DNA of 64,000 bases from Silene latifolia. Lineage: Eukaryota; Streptophyta; Magnoliopsida; Caryophyllales; Caryophyllaceae. The first letter of the stretch is position 1, and every line of letters starts with the position of its first letter. Position numbers and translations under genes: made by a program. The stretch spans positions 23,314,152-23,378,151 of the forward strand of contig NC_133536.1 of assembly GCF_048544455.1 (NCBI RefSeq), given 5' to 3'. Below the pieces are notes generated by a model. It was given only the letters and a program-made list of their open reading frames with translations, was not told where the DNA came from and made no database searches. Positions 9,874 through 21,165 of the stretch are shown in pieces.

Positions 9874-11069
9874 TGTCCACATATATAAACACTTCCGTCA
9901 CTTTCATAATACACTTTTACAAACCTAATTACTTTCAAAAGAGATTTCAACCTACGTACTTCGCATTCATCACATTATTGACAAATCCCGGAGCTTGGAA
10001 GGTCGGAATTCACCTTTCTTTATATCTTTGTGATCCTTGCGTCGATGGTAAGATCTACGTACCGAATTCGTTATATTTAATTAAGTCTTGTTAAACCCTA
10101 ATTTTAGGAATTGGGGATTTGTGTTGGTTTTGTGTGGTTAGTGATGTATGTGATGTTATGTTAGGAGGAGGATTCGTAGAAGAGGCTTTTTGATAACAGC
10201 TGTTGAGATCGTCTGACTGTGTTGCTTTCCAGGTAGGGTTTCCCTACTCAGTATTAGTCCCATAATGTGTTGGTGGTGATTTGTGATTGTTGATTGTTAT
10301 CATACGAGTATTGTGACGGTTGTTGGTTTTGATTGCTGATTAGTAGTTGTGATTGTTTGTATCTGTCTGTGTTCTTCGGGGTGCGTCCCTGGCTGAGTGG
10401 AGTCACTTGCGGGAGTGGCTTCACGCCCATTATTCGCCTTCTGTGGAACCCGCCACAGAAGGGATGTGCACATTAATGGATTTGGGTTATTCGCTCAACG
10501 GAGATGAGCGGGGCTTAGGTGGGAACGGCTGCGGTCCCCCACTGGCAGCGAGGAGTAACTTGTTGCGATGGGTACGCTGGCAGGGCTACACACTTTAGTG
10601 TGTAGTCAGTATTGTGGAGTTGGTGATGGAGTTCGGAATACATTTGTGCCAATTGAGCTGTGTTGTTTGTTGCGTTGTTGGATTATATAAATTGTGTGAT
10701 TAGTACTGACCCCGTTTATTGTTTTAAAAACTGTGGTGATCCATTCGGGGATGGTGAGCAGTTGTTGAGCAGGTATGAGTCGAGATACATGAGCTAGCTG
10801 GGATGTGTCACCTTCAGATGATATAGTCTTCCGCCGTAGCATGAGTAGTTTATCAGACATTTGATTTAGTTGATGAGATAGTTGGTTTAAGAACTTGTAA
10901 CCCGTATTTTGGGTATTTGGTTTGGCTTGTATTTTATTCACTAGACTATTACTATTTAAATGTCGTTTCGTTATTGTCTTATGATTATCATTATCTCGGG
11001 GAACCGAGATGGTAACATCTTTATACCTGAGTGGTCCTGGTAAGGCACTTGGAGTATGGGGGTGTTACA
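9874..11069 (-). mobile_element. Chromovirus-like (Tekay/Del type) LTR, reverse orientation
   Basis: Read on the minus strand it begins TGTAACACCCCCATACTCC at 11069, a start typical of plant Tekay/Del LTRs, and ends about TGTGGACA at 9874. It shares blocks with the forward LTR at 15404, for example the word for CATTAATGTGCACATCCCT. There is no internal domain on either side and no matching 5-bp target duplication, so it is a solo LTR or a rearranged end. The reading frames within it are not genes. Confidence 0.6.
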
Positions 11070-11954
11070 ATGAAAGCCTCCCTACTTTCTGTTATGGGTG
11101 TTAAATACTAGGGCATGGAGAGAAGGATTATGACGATGGTTCTTATGATAAAGGAGAGTTGCGATATAGTGAAAGTTTGAGAGCTTCGCCAAGGCGGGTA
11201 GTTAAGGCTTTGACTGAAGCAGATACTAAATGTTCCAAATCTTTGAGTGGTGAGTTTGAGGAGGAGCATAGAAGAAATGAGGAGGAGGTTGTTTTGAGTA
11301 TGATTACTAAACTTCAAAATATATCGATCAAGCTAAGTCCAGAACTACCACTACAAAGAAAAGTTTCCATAGCGACGGATAAATCCGTCGCAAAGATGGA
11401 AATCCCATCGCAAATATAGGACTTGCGACGGAATTAGCCCGTCGCGTTTTTTCGTCCCAAAATTTGGCTCTGCGACGGAAATTCCGTTGCAAAAGAAATT
11501 CTGCGACGGATTAAACTGTCGCAAAATATGGCCCTGCGACGGAAAGTCCGTCGCAGTTCACTGTTCATGTAGGCCACGTAGGCACAAAAGTCAACAAGAA
11601 AGTCAACATCTGCGACGGAAAATATGTCGCAAGGCACTGTTCATACAACTTATGTGTCCTCCTCGGTCAACCCATTAGACAATATCTGCGACGGAAATTC
11701 CGTCGCAAGGAAAAATTTACCAGGGGGTTTACAGCGTTTTTCCAGCTCCTCAATTGCTTAGAAAGCAATTACATACGGTTTCCTGCAAACATACAGAAAA
11801 TTCCAGCATTTGACAAATTCACAACTCGTTCAAGACGAGATTTCCAAACAACGTTTTCGCATTAACTTGAAATAAAAGGTTTACATAAGTTTAGTACAAT
11901 AAGTGTTCAACAAAGAAAGCTAAACAAGTCCATAAACCAACTAATAACAACTAA

Positions 11955-12362
11955 TCAATACACGGGAGTAGGAGTAGGCCTAGCATTATCGCCACCATCA
12001 TCATCAAAGTCATTTCTAGCTTTAGATACACCTCCGGGGTTACAATTTTGAGTAGCAAAACCTTGTTGGCTCAAAAACTCCTCTATTGCCGCAATCCTTT
12101 GAGATTGTTCGGCCTCGACTTGCTTAAGTCGGGCATTCTCTTTTGCGACTCTACCAACAAAACCCGAAGTATGAGGAGTAGAAGTGACGTTACTAGTCGA
12201 GCGGCGGTGGTGGTCCCAAATGTGTAGTGCTGCATTTCCCGCGCCAAGTACTCTTCCTTTCTTATCAAATCCTCCATGCTCTTCAATGTAAATCTCATTA
12301 TCATCAATGTTCTCGACCCCTTGACACAATTTGGCTAAACTAAGCAAAAGTAGAGTAAGCAT
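11955..12362 (-). pseudogene. Partial CACTA ORF, coiled-coil C-terminus
   Basis: A 135-codon minus-strand frame within the CACTA element. It contains 'GRVLGAGNAALHIWDHH' followed by a predicted coiled coil ('KENARLKQVEAEQSQRIAAIEEFL') broken here by motif, and a disordered Asp/Pro-rich tail ending in a stop at 11955. This resembles the C-terminal end of the plant Ptta/En-Spm accessory protein (PF03004 group) that binds subterminal repeats. The N-terminal DNA-binding part is absent and the apparent start lies in leftover sequence. Probably a deletion relic. Confidence 0.5.
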
Positions 12363-12451
12363 AGTAAAATTGGTTAAAACATCCTAAATTGGTTTTTAGC
12401 TAAACTAAACTACCTTAATAATCCTAAACATTCTAAATTGGATTTTAATTA

Positions 12452-13508
12452 GGGTTATTTCATGCGAATAATCCATACTATACCCCTTCTTCTCATATTA
12501 ATCCATCATAATGTTTAACTATGAAAAATCTCATCTTTGACATTATTTAACTTATATTAAACCAAGGTCATAGTTGACCTGTTACTAAGGGTTTTCCAAC
12601 CGGTCATTTTTTTTATTTTGTTTATGGTTTCTCCATTAAACCTTCGTCATCAACCACCACTCTAAACACAGCCAATAACCACACCACAACTACCACATCC
12701 ACCTCTACAACGGCACCACCATCGGGCCACGACTGAACCAATCCTTACGCACCACCACCATACTACCCATTTACACTACGACTGTTCGCCAGCCACCGTC
12801 GAAGTAGTCGTTAATATTATATCATCAGCCATCGTCGCGCCCCACCACCAATCGGAGTAAATTCCTTGTTGAAGAGTGTAGCTAAATTCCCAGTTCATTA
12901 CTGAAGAATGAAGAACAGCAAACAAGAACCAGCAAACACGTCATTCATTGTTCTCCTTCAGCGACCTCTCACACCACCGCCACCGCCTCTACTATCTCTT
13001 CTTTAGCCACCATAATATCAGATCTGCTCGTGGGTCGTTCATTGGTGGCTTGTGGTGCATGCGGTGTCAGGTAAGAAATTGGGTTCTTGGAGGTAATTAA
13101 CGGGGTATGGTGAATTAAATGGAGGAGGTGGGATTCGAAGATGATGGGACTTGCTTGTCATTGACTATGGTGGTTAATTAATGGCTGCAATTTGTGGTTG
13201 ATAATGGAAATTGAGGGCTTGGCTATTACGGAGTAGATTAAAATTTTGGTCAATGTGCATAAAAAATGCTTAAAGTTACAGGAGGGGATGAAGGGAAGGG
13301 ATGGGAAGGGGTTAGGTTAGTACTCCGTATTATTTAATGTTAACCTTTTTTTTTGTTTTTGGAAATGTGACCCGACAAACAAGTAGTAGGTTACTCGATG
13401 CATTGTGAGATAACACCCGTTAAAGATGGGATTATTTTCAGTTAAACACTAGGATGGATTAAAATGAGAAGAGGGGGCTTATGATGGATTATTCTCATGA
13501 AATAACCC
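12452..13508. mobile_element. Mutator-like element with long TIRs, nested in CACTA
   Basis: Ends GGGTTATTTCATG and its inverse, with inverted similarity for about 80 bp (AATAATCCAT..., CTTCTCAT...TTAATCCATC). A perfect 9-bp target duplication TTTTAATTA flanks it (12443-12451 and 13509-13517); 9 bp is the Mutator hallmark. The interior is 'ACCACC'-rich in the middle with no clear ORF. Non-autonomous. It could carry captured host sequence, but no exon was recognised. Confidence 0.85.
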
Positions 13509-15403
13509 TTTTAATTAAACTAAATTATTTTAACAATCCTAAACTTAATTAAACTAATCATTCTCAAAATGATTTAACCATCCTAAATTGGCTTTTAACT
13601 AAACTAAACTACCCTAATAATGTTAAATATCCTAAATTGTATTTTAATTAAACTAAATTATTTTAACAATCCTAAACTTAATTAAACAAATTATTCTAAG
13701 CATCCTACACTAATTAATCAAGCATCCTAAATTAGCATCCTAAATTATCCTAAACTAAGCATCCTAAATTAATCAAGCATACTAAACTAAGCATCCTAAA
13801 TTAGCATCCAAAATTACTCTAAGCATCCTACACTAAGCATAATCAATCAAAATAATAACCATAAAACAACCTTAATTAATCAAAATAAGAAAATTAAGTA
13901 AACAAACCTTGACTTAATTGAGGCAAGGAAGTGGGGAGGCAGCAGCGGCAGGGGAAAGAGAAAAAAGCAAAGGAGAAAGGGGAAGGGGAAAGAGAAAAAA
14001 AGGAAAGGAGAAAGGGAAAGGGGAGAGAGGGCGGCGGAAAGGGGTGGTCACCGGAGTGGGGTGGTGGCCGGAGTGGGATTGTCGAAATTATTGAAGAGAG
14101 ATAGGGGGATTAGGTAAAAATAATTGAAGAGAGATAGGGGAGACGGGTGAAAACCCGTCTATAAAAAAAGCCAGCAACGGAATTTCCGTCGCAACATTAA
14201 AATAATATTTTCCTTGCTGAGCTGTAAACACTGTCATCAAAAAACGTCTGCGACAGAAATTCCGTCGCAAGGAAAATATTATTTTAATAGAGCGACGGAA
14301 ATTCCGTCGCAGATTATATTATTATTTTAATATTGCGACGGAAATTCCGTCGCAGCCCTTCCCGCCATGTCAGAAAATTTGGCGGTCTGGGAAATTTTGC
14401 TACGACGGAAAGTCCGTCGCATGTCCGTCGCATAATTATGCTGCGACGGAAAGTCCGTCGTAAGTCTGTCGCGGGTTTAAATTTGTTACGGGTTAAGCTT
14501 CCGTCACTATGTGTCCATCGCATCGAAACCTTTTTTTGTAGTGTACCAGTTGTCAATAAGTTGGTAATGCGTGCAATAAAACTATGGTTGATGAGGGCAG
14601 GGAGCGGGTGGAAAATTGGGTTGCTGAGAATGTGGTGCATGTGGGGGAGTGTTTGGGGAGTATGAAGGGCCTATGGGAGATGAAGAAGGGGGGAGTTATG
14701 GAGATGGGAGACGGAGGGGATGACGGCTTGGAAGAGGGAGAGGATAATGATGGAGGAGGATTGGTATCTTCACAGAGTGGTTGGTGAGGAAGCGGGTAGA
14801 GTCTAGAATGAGGCTGTGTTGGGGGCCTGGAAGAGGATTGTGAGGGAGGTGGGGACTGATGGTAAGAAGGAGGATGATATGGGTACGGTAAAAGTGAGGG
14901 AAAAGCGAGGCAGAGGGCTGAATTCGAGTGAGGTTGATCAAGCCATCTGTTGCTGAAAGAGGCCCTCCGCTATGGTCTTTCTCTGTATGACCAAGCTTAG
15001 CGGTGAAGAGTTTAGGAGAGTGCGTGCTTTTTTTGACGAGTACGAGGGTATGGAGGTGGAGAGTGTAAGGAGCTCGGGGGCTCTAGCGTTTATGTGGAAA
15101 AAGTATTTGCGTTGTGTCTTTCAGTCTGCATCGGTTCACAATATGTATTTTGCGGTTCAGGATGATGAGGGAGATTGGCGGGTTACTGATGGGTTTTATG
15201 GCTGGCCAAACATGGCCGAGAGATATCTTTCATGGGAGTTGCTTAGAGAGTTGAGGGCTCAGTATAGTGATTTGTGGGTCTATATTGGAGATTATAATGA
15301 GTTTCTTTTTGCGACAGAGATGAAAGGGGAATGCGGTCGCAGTGGCAGATGAATAATTTTAGGGAAGCGGTTGATGATTGTGGCCTTCGTGACGTATATG
15401 TAG

Positions 15404-16800
15404 TGTAATACCCCCTTCTTTTCCGACCAAGGTAATGGGAGGATGTTACCATCTCAGTTATCCGAGGCGGCGAATCAAAGTTGCAATTAAGAAATAATTA
15501 ATATAAATAAATAATTTAGTGATTTACAAATAAATGAATAAATGAATGATAAATGTGAACTAGAAACGATAAAACTTGCCTACCATCTAAGTTATATATC
15601 TATGCCACTCAGCTGCAATTCAAAAGCTCGTCTCGTCTCCTGCGTGACATCAAATCAATCTATACTTAACCTGCTCCCCATATGATTGGAAATATCATAT
15701 GGATCGACATAGGCCACCCAAGAAGTAGGTGACAATTAACACAGACACACAACACACTAGTATCAATAATTAGACATACGATACAATATGATAGGTAAAT
15801 ATGCAACATGTCAATGATATGAATGAAACACTATTATACAATCACCATGCCGTTACCGGGACACGTCCAGACGTACCCACAACCACCAGTGCCAGGGACA
15901 CGCCCACGACACCACACCTCACAAATAGGTACCGGGACACTCCCAGACGTACTGGGTCCGGAAGCCAACCGGATCCCCTGCCAAACGTCGTGCCTCAACT
16001 ACACGAGTCCCTTCATACTCAAGTCATTAATGTGCACATCCCTCTTGGAGTGGAAAGCTCCAAGAGGCGACTCAAGCGTAAGATGGTCTCTCAACCGTCT
16101 TACGTCTCCTCAACAACAACCATGTCCTCAACATATACAACAACCACCACAATGATATAATATGCAACACAACAAACCAAAGTAAGACTAATTATGAAAT
16201 ACACTCTTCTACATGTCATGGACCTCTATTACTCAATTATTCCGACTCCTTGAGTCCTCATTAACCAGGCCAATATCATGTTATAATGCATTTCCATCAA
16301 CATAAGAGACTCACCAAGATCCCCAAACATTACCATTGATGCAATACAACTCATAATATGCAAATGATGTAAATGACACATAAATATACACACACATTAT
16401 TGAAACCGAGTAGGATAAACCTACCTTTTAGCATATCTTCAAAAGCTACTCGAATGCAACCCGATTCCGTCTCATGAAACCGTCTCATCCTATAAAAACC
16501 ACACAATACTATCACAAATACATCCTACACTATTTACACTACAAATCCCCTTATTATTACCCACTAATTACCCATATTACATGTACTAACTACTAATTAA
16601 TTACCCAACATAAAACCCCAAAAAGCTTAAGTAAGGGTTTAAACTAATTAGAGAAGGATAGATCTTAACTTACAAAGTAAGAGGAAGGAGGTTGAATACT
16701 TAAAAACGATATTTAATAATGGAAATTACGTATATTTAACTATTAGTTATCGTATTTTAAGGTTAATTAGTAATATTTAATTAATATATTTAACGACATT
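15404..16800 (+). mobile_element. Chromovirus-like LTR, forward orientation
   Basis: Begins TGTAATACCCCCTTC and shares several blocks with the reverse LTR at 9874-11069 (GATGTTACCATCTC near the start; ATTAATGTGCACATCCCT near 16027). The right end is uncertain, between about 16700 and 16800. Noncoding; no internal domain follows, so it is a solo or truncated LTR. The interior has a repeated 'ACCGGGACAC-CCAGACGTAC' word near 15857 and 15931. Confidence 0.5.
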
Positions 16801-16802
16801 TG

Positions 16803-16967
16803 TAAGACGGAATTTTTTTTCTTTTTTTATAAAAAAAAACACGAAATATGGCTAGGACGAAAAAAAAATTCTTCCCAACCTAGGTTTGGACGGGAATTTT
16901 TTTTCGTCTGGACCTATTTTGTGTATTTTTTTTAAAAAAATGAAAAAAAAAACCAATTTCCGTCTTA
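16803..16967. mobile_element. 165-bp palindromic MITE-like element
   Basis: Perfect inverted ends TAAGACGGAA and TTCCGTCTTA with inverted similarity through most of its length (GGACGAAAAAAAAATTC on the left faces GAATTTTTTTTCGTC on the right). A single transcript would fold into one long hairpin. The superfamily is not clear; no certain target duplication was found. Confidence 0.6.
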
Positions 16968-17854
16968 AATTTGTTTTGGGCGCAGGGAAGGGCAATGCTT
17001 ATTCAACTAATTTCCGTCTTAAATCCGTTCTGCCAATACCGCTTCTATGCTAAATCAACTAATTGAAAACAAAATTTTAAAAAATTAAACTACAAAAGAA
17101 AGATTACATACCTTAAAGATTGTTTGAAAAAGATGACGAAAATGTCAAAGTAGAAGCGGTGGTGACCAGAATGTCGTAGATAAAAGCGGTTTTTTTGTGA
17201 GACGGTTTTTTTTAGGAATTTTTAGTGAGAATAATGAGTTTTTGAATTTAGGATGTTAATAACTTAATATAGTAGAGGGGTTTAGGGTGGGGTAGATTAA
17301 GAAAGTAATAATGTGGACGATATTTAGTAATTTGTCGACAATGTTTAGCAGTTTGGTAGTGGATATTTAGTAATTTGTCGACAATGTTTAGCAGTTTGGT
17401 AGTTGAATTGTCAAATTTTCGTGCACCATGCTTCGTAATAAATCTAGTAAAAACGGCCCAATAAAGAGCCTGATAACGTACGTAATACGCCAGTACGTAC
17501 TCCCGTTCTACATATGAGAAGTTGGGTCTAATACTCTAATCACCCTATCTAAAGCCCATAATCATCTCCCAATAAAGTCCGATACATTAGGTACTAGCCA
17601 CTACTAGTAGGTTTACTACACAAACTTTTTCTATAGGTTAGAAAACATGCAATTTTGTGATACGAGCAATAAACAATCTTATGTATAATGCTCAATTTTT
17701 GTAACGGTTTCAAAATTGCAAGTTGTTTGTACTCCTTTCTTAATTACCTTCCAAATTTAATTTGCACAAAGATTAATAACTAAAATAATGGTGGCCTAAA
17801 ATGAAAGTGAGGAGAAAATATAAGACATAAGTCATAAGAACCATAAATTATATT
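16968..17854. other. AT-rich intergenic DNA with a 43-bp tandem duplication
   Basis: No gene. At about 17318-17404 a unit of about 42-43 bp (GATATTTAGTAATTTGTCG plus ACAATGTTTAGCAGTTTGGT) occurs twice in direct order, almost without change. The rest is AT-rich with no recognised element. Confidence 0.6.
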
Positions 17855-18275
17855 TCCTCATAGATGATAATTTATACTCCCTCTCATCCAAATCAAAGGT
17901 AACAATTCTTCAATATATGTGAAAAATATTATATTAAAGTGCTACCTTTGATTTGGATGGGAGGAGTATGTTCTTAACTCAATTCGTAGTACTTGACAGA
18001 TTCTTTGGAAATTTCTAATATTATTATGGATGTGAAATTAGAACTTAATTTCTTCGATGAAGTGATAATTAAATTAAACATTGATTTCGGGAAGCCAATT
18101 AGGTTGTTGACTTTATGGCTTCTATTGGACATTCATGTCCAACTCTTTCGAGGTGGTTTAAAAGTCAATGGCTTCAACTTACCTCACTCATTTGAAAGGA
18201 TGAGATAAGTTGGTTATACCCTTGAATCCTAGAGGATCAATCTATTTTCCTTAGCTTATCAAAATAAATTATATA
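17855..18275 (+). mobile_element. LINE 3'-end fragment with Stowaway insertion
   Basis: Matches the extreme 3' end of the LINE at 37465-39271: the end of the RNase H region, then 'CATTCATGTCCAACTCTTTCG' and 'AGAGGATCAATCTA'. The match continues across a Stowaway MITE (17877-17966). Only about 330 bp of LINE remain. The shared reading frame carries in-frame changes and is dead. Confidence 0.75.
17877..17966. mobile_element. Stowaway MITE (90 bp)
   Basis: Ends CTCCCTCTCATCCAAATC and GATTTGGATGGGAGGAG with TA on both sides, the Tc1/mariner-type target duplication. Nearly a full palindrome. It is inserted in the LINE fragment, so it is younger than the LINE. Confidence 0.9.
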
Positions 18276-19263
18276 TATTCCGCATGTCCCGGTTATTTGT
18301 TTGTCTTTGGTGTTGGTACAAAGACTAAGAAAAAAAAAAGGTCAAATATTAATGACAAGTTGACCAAATTGAGTGTGAAGGATTCAATTATCCATCAAAT
18401 GAATTGTTAAAATATAAAGGACAACAAATGGAATATGCAAACAAATGATTTCAAGCAATTGTACCCAAAATTGAATATGCAAACAAATGATTGGAAGAGT
18501 TTAAACTAATAAAAATGGAAGATTTTTGTGAATTTAATTTGCAATTTTAGTAAAATGCAAATAATCATTAGGGGGCGGGGGGGCGGCAAGTGGTCATTTT
18601 GTTTTGATCAGAAATACTTTACATAATTTCAAGCAATTGTTATTTCTAACTTCTAAATTCTCTTAAGGTGAGATTTTTTTACCAACTATTTTTCTTGTGA
18701 GTATTCATTTGAATATAAAAATGGTGAAGTAAATGAATGTACCTACCTACAAAACATTACAATTTTTGTATAAAATCAAACAACAATTTACAACAATTTC
18801 TAATTCACCTGAATTCTAAAATTTTGATAAAATCATTTTTTAGACCTTGCAACCAAACAAGTCATAAAAATATTGTAATTTTGATCACGTTTGTAAATCT
18901 TTGAAAATCCTAAACTCCTATTACTTTACTATTTGTACCGTATTTTGTAAGGTGTTATGGACTTTAGCCGACATTAAGACAGATTTTATTCACGCTAAAC
19001 TCAAACCAGGGGTAAAATCGGAAATAAGGAACTGAAATTGCCCTAATCCCCTAACTCTCAAGTCTCAATGCAGTACTTTTGGATCAAAAAAATTAACAAT
19101 TCAATTAACAATAGAAGTTTAATCAGAAAACTTAAACGCGATTAACAATAGAAGTTGAATGAAAAATACCCAAATGCATCAAATAGAATCTTATTAACAA
19201 TAAACAATTTTTAATCAGATTAACAATGAATCCATCAAATTAACATAAACAAATACAAAAGTA
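18276..19263. other. AT-rich intergenic DNA, degenerate Stowaway remnant
   Basis: About 18283-18445 reads like a decayed Stowaway ('GTCCCGGTTATTTGTTTGTCTTTG' split by eye, with a weak inverse near 18420-18445). A G-rich run lies near 18570. No gene or other clear element. Confidence 0.45.
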
Positions 19264-19273
19264 TTAGAAAACC

Positions 19274-19884
19274 CTAAATTTGAAACAAAGCTTTAGAACA
19301 TAAGCAATTGGACTGAGAGGTGTAATAATCTTGAATTTCCGGCGAATAAGTTGGCGAAGACGGTGTGTATTCAGGAGACCTCGGTGTATAATAAGGAGAG
19401 TATGACTCGCAAGTAGAATAGTTGATGTAACTCGGAGATGACGGTGTGTACGTAGGAGACGAAGGCGTGTAGGTCGGAGACGACGGTGTGTAAATTGGGG
19501 ACAAGGGCGTGTATGTCGGAGACAACGGTGTATAAATTGGGGACAAGGGCGTGTAGGTCGGAGACGAGGGTGTGTAAGTTGGGGACGAGGGGGTGTATAT
19601 GGGAGATAAGGGTGTGTAGGTTGGTGATGAGGGCGGGTAGGATGGAGAATCCGGGAGTAATCAGCCGGATGCGGTGTGTAAGGAGGACTTTGTGGGGAGT
19701 ATTGAGGGGAATTGGGAGGAATTTCCGAGGAATAGAAGGGAAACAGTGAAGAATAACCAGAACCAGGAGAAGAGGGGCTGCACGTAGGAGACTCCGGCGT
19801 GTATTCGGGCGAATCCGGCCAGTCGAGAATAGACGACGGAGAACGCGGCAAGTCGAAAGACGGAGTATACGTAGTAGTAGACAT
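19274..19884 (-). CDS. CTD-like heptad-repeat protein (frameshifted copy)
   Basis: Starts [18 protein letters not shown] at 19884, continues through '[18 protein letters not shown]' and '[14 protein letters not shown]', then, after a one-base frame change near 19650 in a run of C, into about ten heptads of the type [14 protein letters not shown], and ends '...CSKALFQI' at 19274. The heptads copy the pattern of the RNA polymerase II largest-subunit tail (YSPTSPS) with Thr at position 2, but no polymerase domain is attached. There is no signal peptide and no extensin-type SPPPP block, so a cell-wall role is unlikely. A TATA box lies about 90 bp upstream and the gene has no introns. The frame change may be a real mutation or a base-call error in the C run. 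Function unknown; it might be a target or decoy for CTD kinases or binding proteins (inference). Confidence 0.62.
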
Positions 19885-19970
19885 GGTGAATTGAATGAAT
19901 AAGTGAAATTGAATTATGTGATTTTAATTTGTAAAGACTGAAGCAATAAGGAAGGGAAGAGACGAGGTCT

Positions 19971-19979
19971 GTATATATA
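19971..19979 (-). promoter_or_regulatory. TATA box of the CTD-like gene
   Basis: The minus strand reads CTATATATAC about 90 bp upstream of the ATG at 19884, followed by a CT-rich leader, as in many plant promoters. Confidence 0.55.
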
Positions 19980-20289
19980 GGTGATGCGATGCTTTGGATT
20001 GGGGCCCACGTTATTATACTGATTTTGTTCCAGAAATAAGACGGGATAGATTTTTGGTTAGTTTATACAGGTCGGTTTATGTGTTTAGTCACTTTTGTCT
20101 TGTCATACTCCAAAAAGGACTAGGAATCATGGATCAACAACAAGTAGGACGTACAAGTATTATTTTTCCGGATTTATATTTCTCAACTTTATCCACACAT
20201 TTTTTTTTTATCCACACATGTTATTTTATTCACGTCGAAAAACAATGATGTATACTTACATATGTATATGAAACTAAATTATATTAATA

Positions 20290-20505
20290 CTCCTTTTATA
20301 CCGATCATTTGTTTACCTTTGTTTTGACATAAAGATTAAAGAAAGATATGAGAGTCAATTATTAGATGACAAGTAGAAGAATTTAATTGTAAATGATCAA
20401 ATTATCCATCAAAAGCATTTCTAAAATAAAAGGCTAAACAATTAACTGAAACAACTCAAAATAAAATAGGTCAACAAATTAGGGGGAGAGAGTGGATAAA
20501 ATAAA
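20290..20505. mobile_element. Stowaway-like MITE, decayed
   Basis: Starts near TACTCCTTTTATACCGATCA with 'TTTGTTTACCTTTG' and ends near 'AATTAGGGGGAGAGAGTGG', which weakly inverts the start. The same word set as other Stowaway copies here, but the ends are worn and no exact TA pair can be fixed. Confidence 0.4.
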
Positions 20506-20544
20506 TCATTAGTTCAATTCATAACAATTCATGACCAACTTAGA

Positions 20545-21165
20545 GTTGGCATAAAGGGCTGCGAGCCGGTGGGTAGCACATCACGGCGATAAAATCAAGG
20601 AACCACGGGCACGACACGACTGGGCTTAAGACGGACTCCAACGCGATTTTCTTCAGAAATTTGTGCCCAGGCACGGTGGAGTCCGGCACGCACCAGGTAC
20701 GACAGGCTTGGCACGACGCGTCCCGAAGAATGGCTCGTTGATCATTATTTATTAAACAAAAAGTACATTAATATTTATTAATAAAATATATATTTAAATC
20801 GTTAATCATCATTTATTAAACAAAATTACATTAATATTTAATAAAATATATATTTAAACAATTAATCATCATCTATTAAACAAAAACAACTAAAAATATA
20901 TCAATTATATAAAGTTTTTTTAAAAATAAAAAAAATATTAAAGCACATGGGCCGGTCCACGGACAAAGCACGAAAAGCCCATAGGACAGGCACGGCCCGA
21001 GCACGAAAATGGTCGTGCCTTGAGCGGGCCACGGCGTAGGTTTGGATCAGTGGGCTTGGCACGACACGGCCCGAGTAACTCAATATTCGTGCCTGGGCCG
21101 GGCCAATTTTGGGTGAAGGCACGACGGGCCGGCCTAGCACGGCCCATTGCCTACTCACGAAAGCC
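20545..21165. repeat. GC-rich 'GGCACGACACGGCCC' repeat element with AT-rich core
   Basis: Both flanks consist of short overlapping words such as GGCACGACACGGCCCGAG and GGGCCGGCC, against an AT-rich background. The core (about 20735-20895) has about two and a half copies of a 60-75-bp AT-rich unit (ATCATCATTTATTAAACAAA...ATTAATATTTA). Plant genomes often hold such decayed repeats; the class was not recognised. Reading frames across it are not genes. Confidence 0.55.

Larger units (their letters stand above)
11349..14543. mobile_element. CACTA (En/Spm) transposon, non-autonomous
   Basis: Left end CACTACAAAGAAAAGTTTC, right end inverted as CACTACAAAAAAAGGTTTC, with a 3-bp target duplication TAC on both sides (11346-11348 and 14544-14546). 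Subterminal regions at both ends are packed with GCGACGGA/TCCGTCGC palindromes, the binding-site arrays typical of CACTA elements. The only coding trace is a partial minus-strand ORF at 11955-12362; no TNPD-like transposase is present. At about 3.2 kb, including a nested 1.06-kb element, it needs a partner to move. Confidence 0.9.
11070..15403 (+). mobile_element. L1-type LINE remnant (ORF1 end and ORF2 start), interrupted
   Basis: Left piece (11070-11348): a CCHC zinc-knuckle-like 'FCYGC...LGHGEKD' string followed by an acidic region, as at the end of plant L1 ORF1. Right piece (14547-15403): acidic ORF1 tail, then an open stretch (about 14970-15352) with 'TKLSGEEFRRVRAFFDEYEG', 'GFYGWPN' and 'IGDYNE', which mark the APE-like endonuclease at the start of ORF2. 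The reverse transcriptase is missing. The remnant is split by a CACTA element and lies between two oppositely oriented LTRs. Some endonuclease positions have changed (the family's usual 'ETKLS' opening reads 'MTKLS' here), so it is dead. Confidence 0.72.

Noticed and set aside
10353-10598. 81-codon open frame as a small gene
   Set aside because: It lies wholly inside the reverse chromovirus-like LTR and shows no conserved features.
19486-19749. Plus-strand Cys/Arg-rich frame
   Set aside because: A shadow of the CTD-like heptads on the minus strand.
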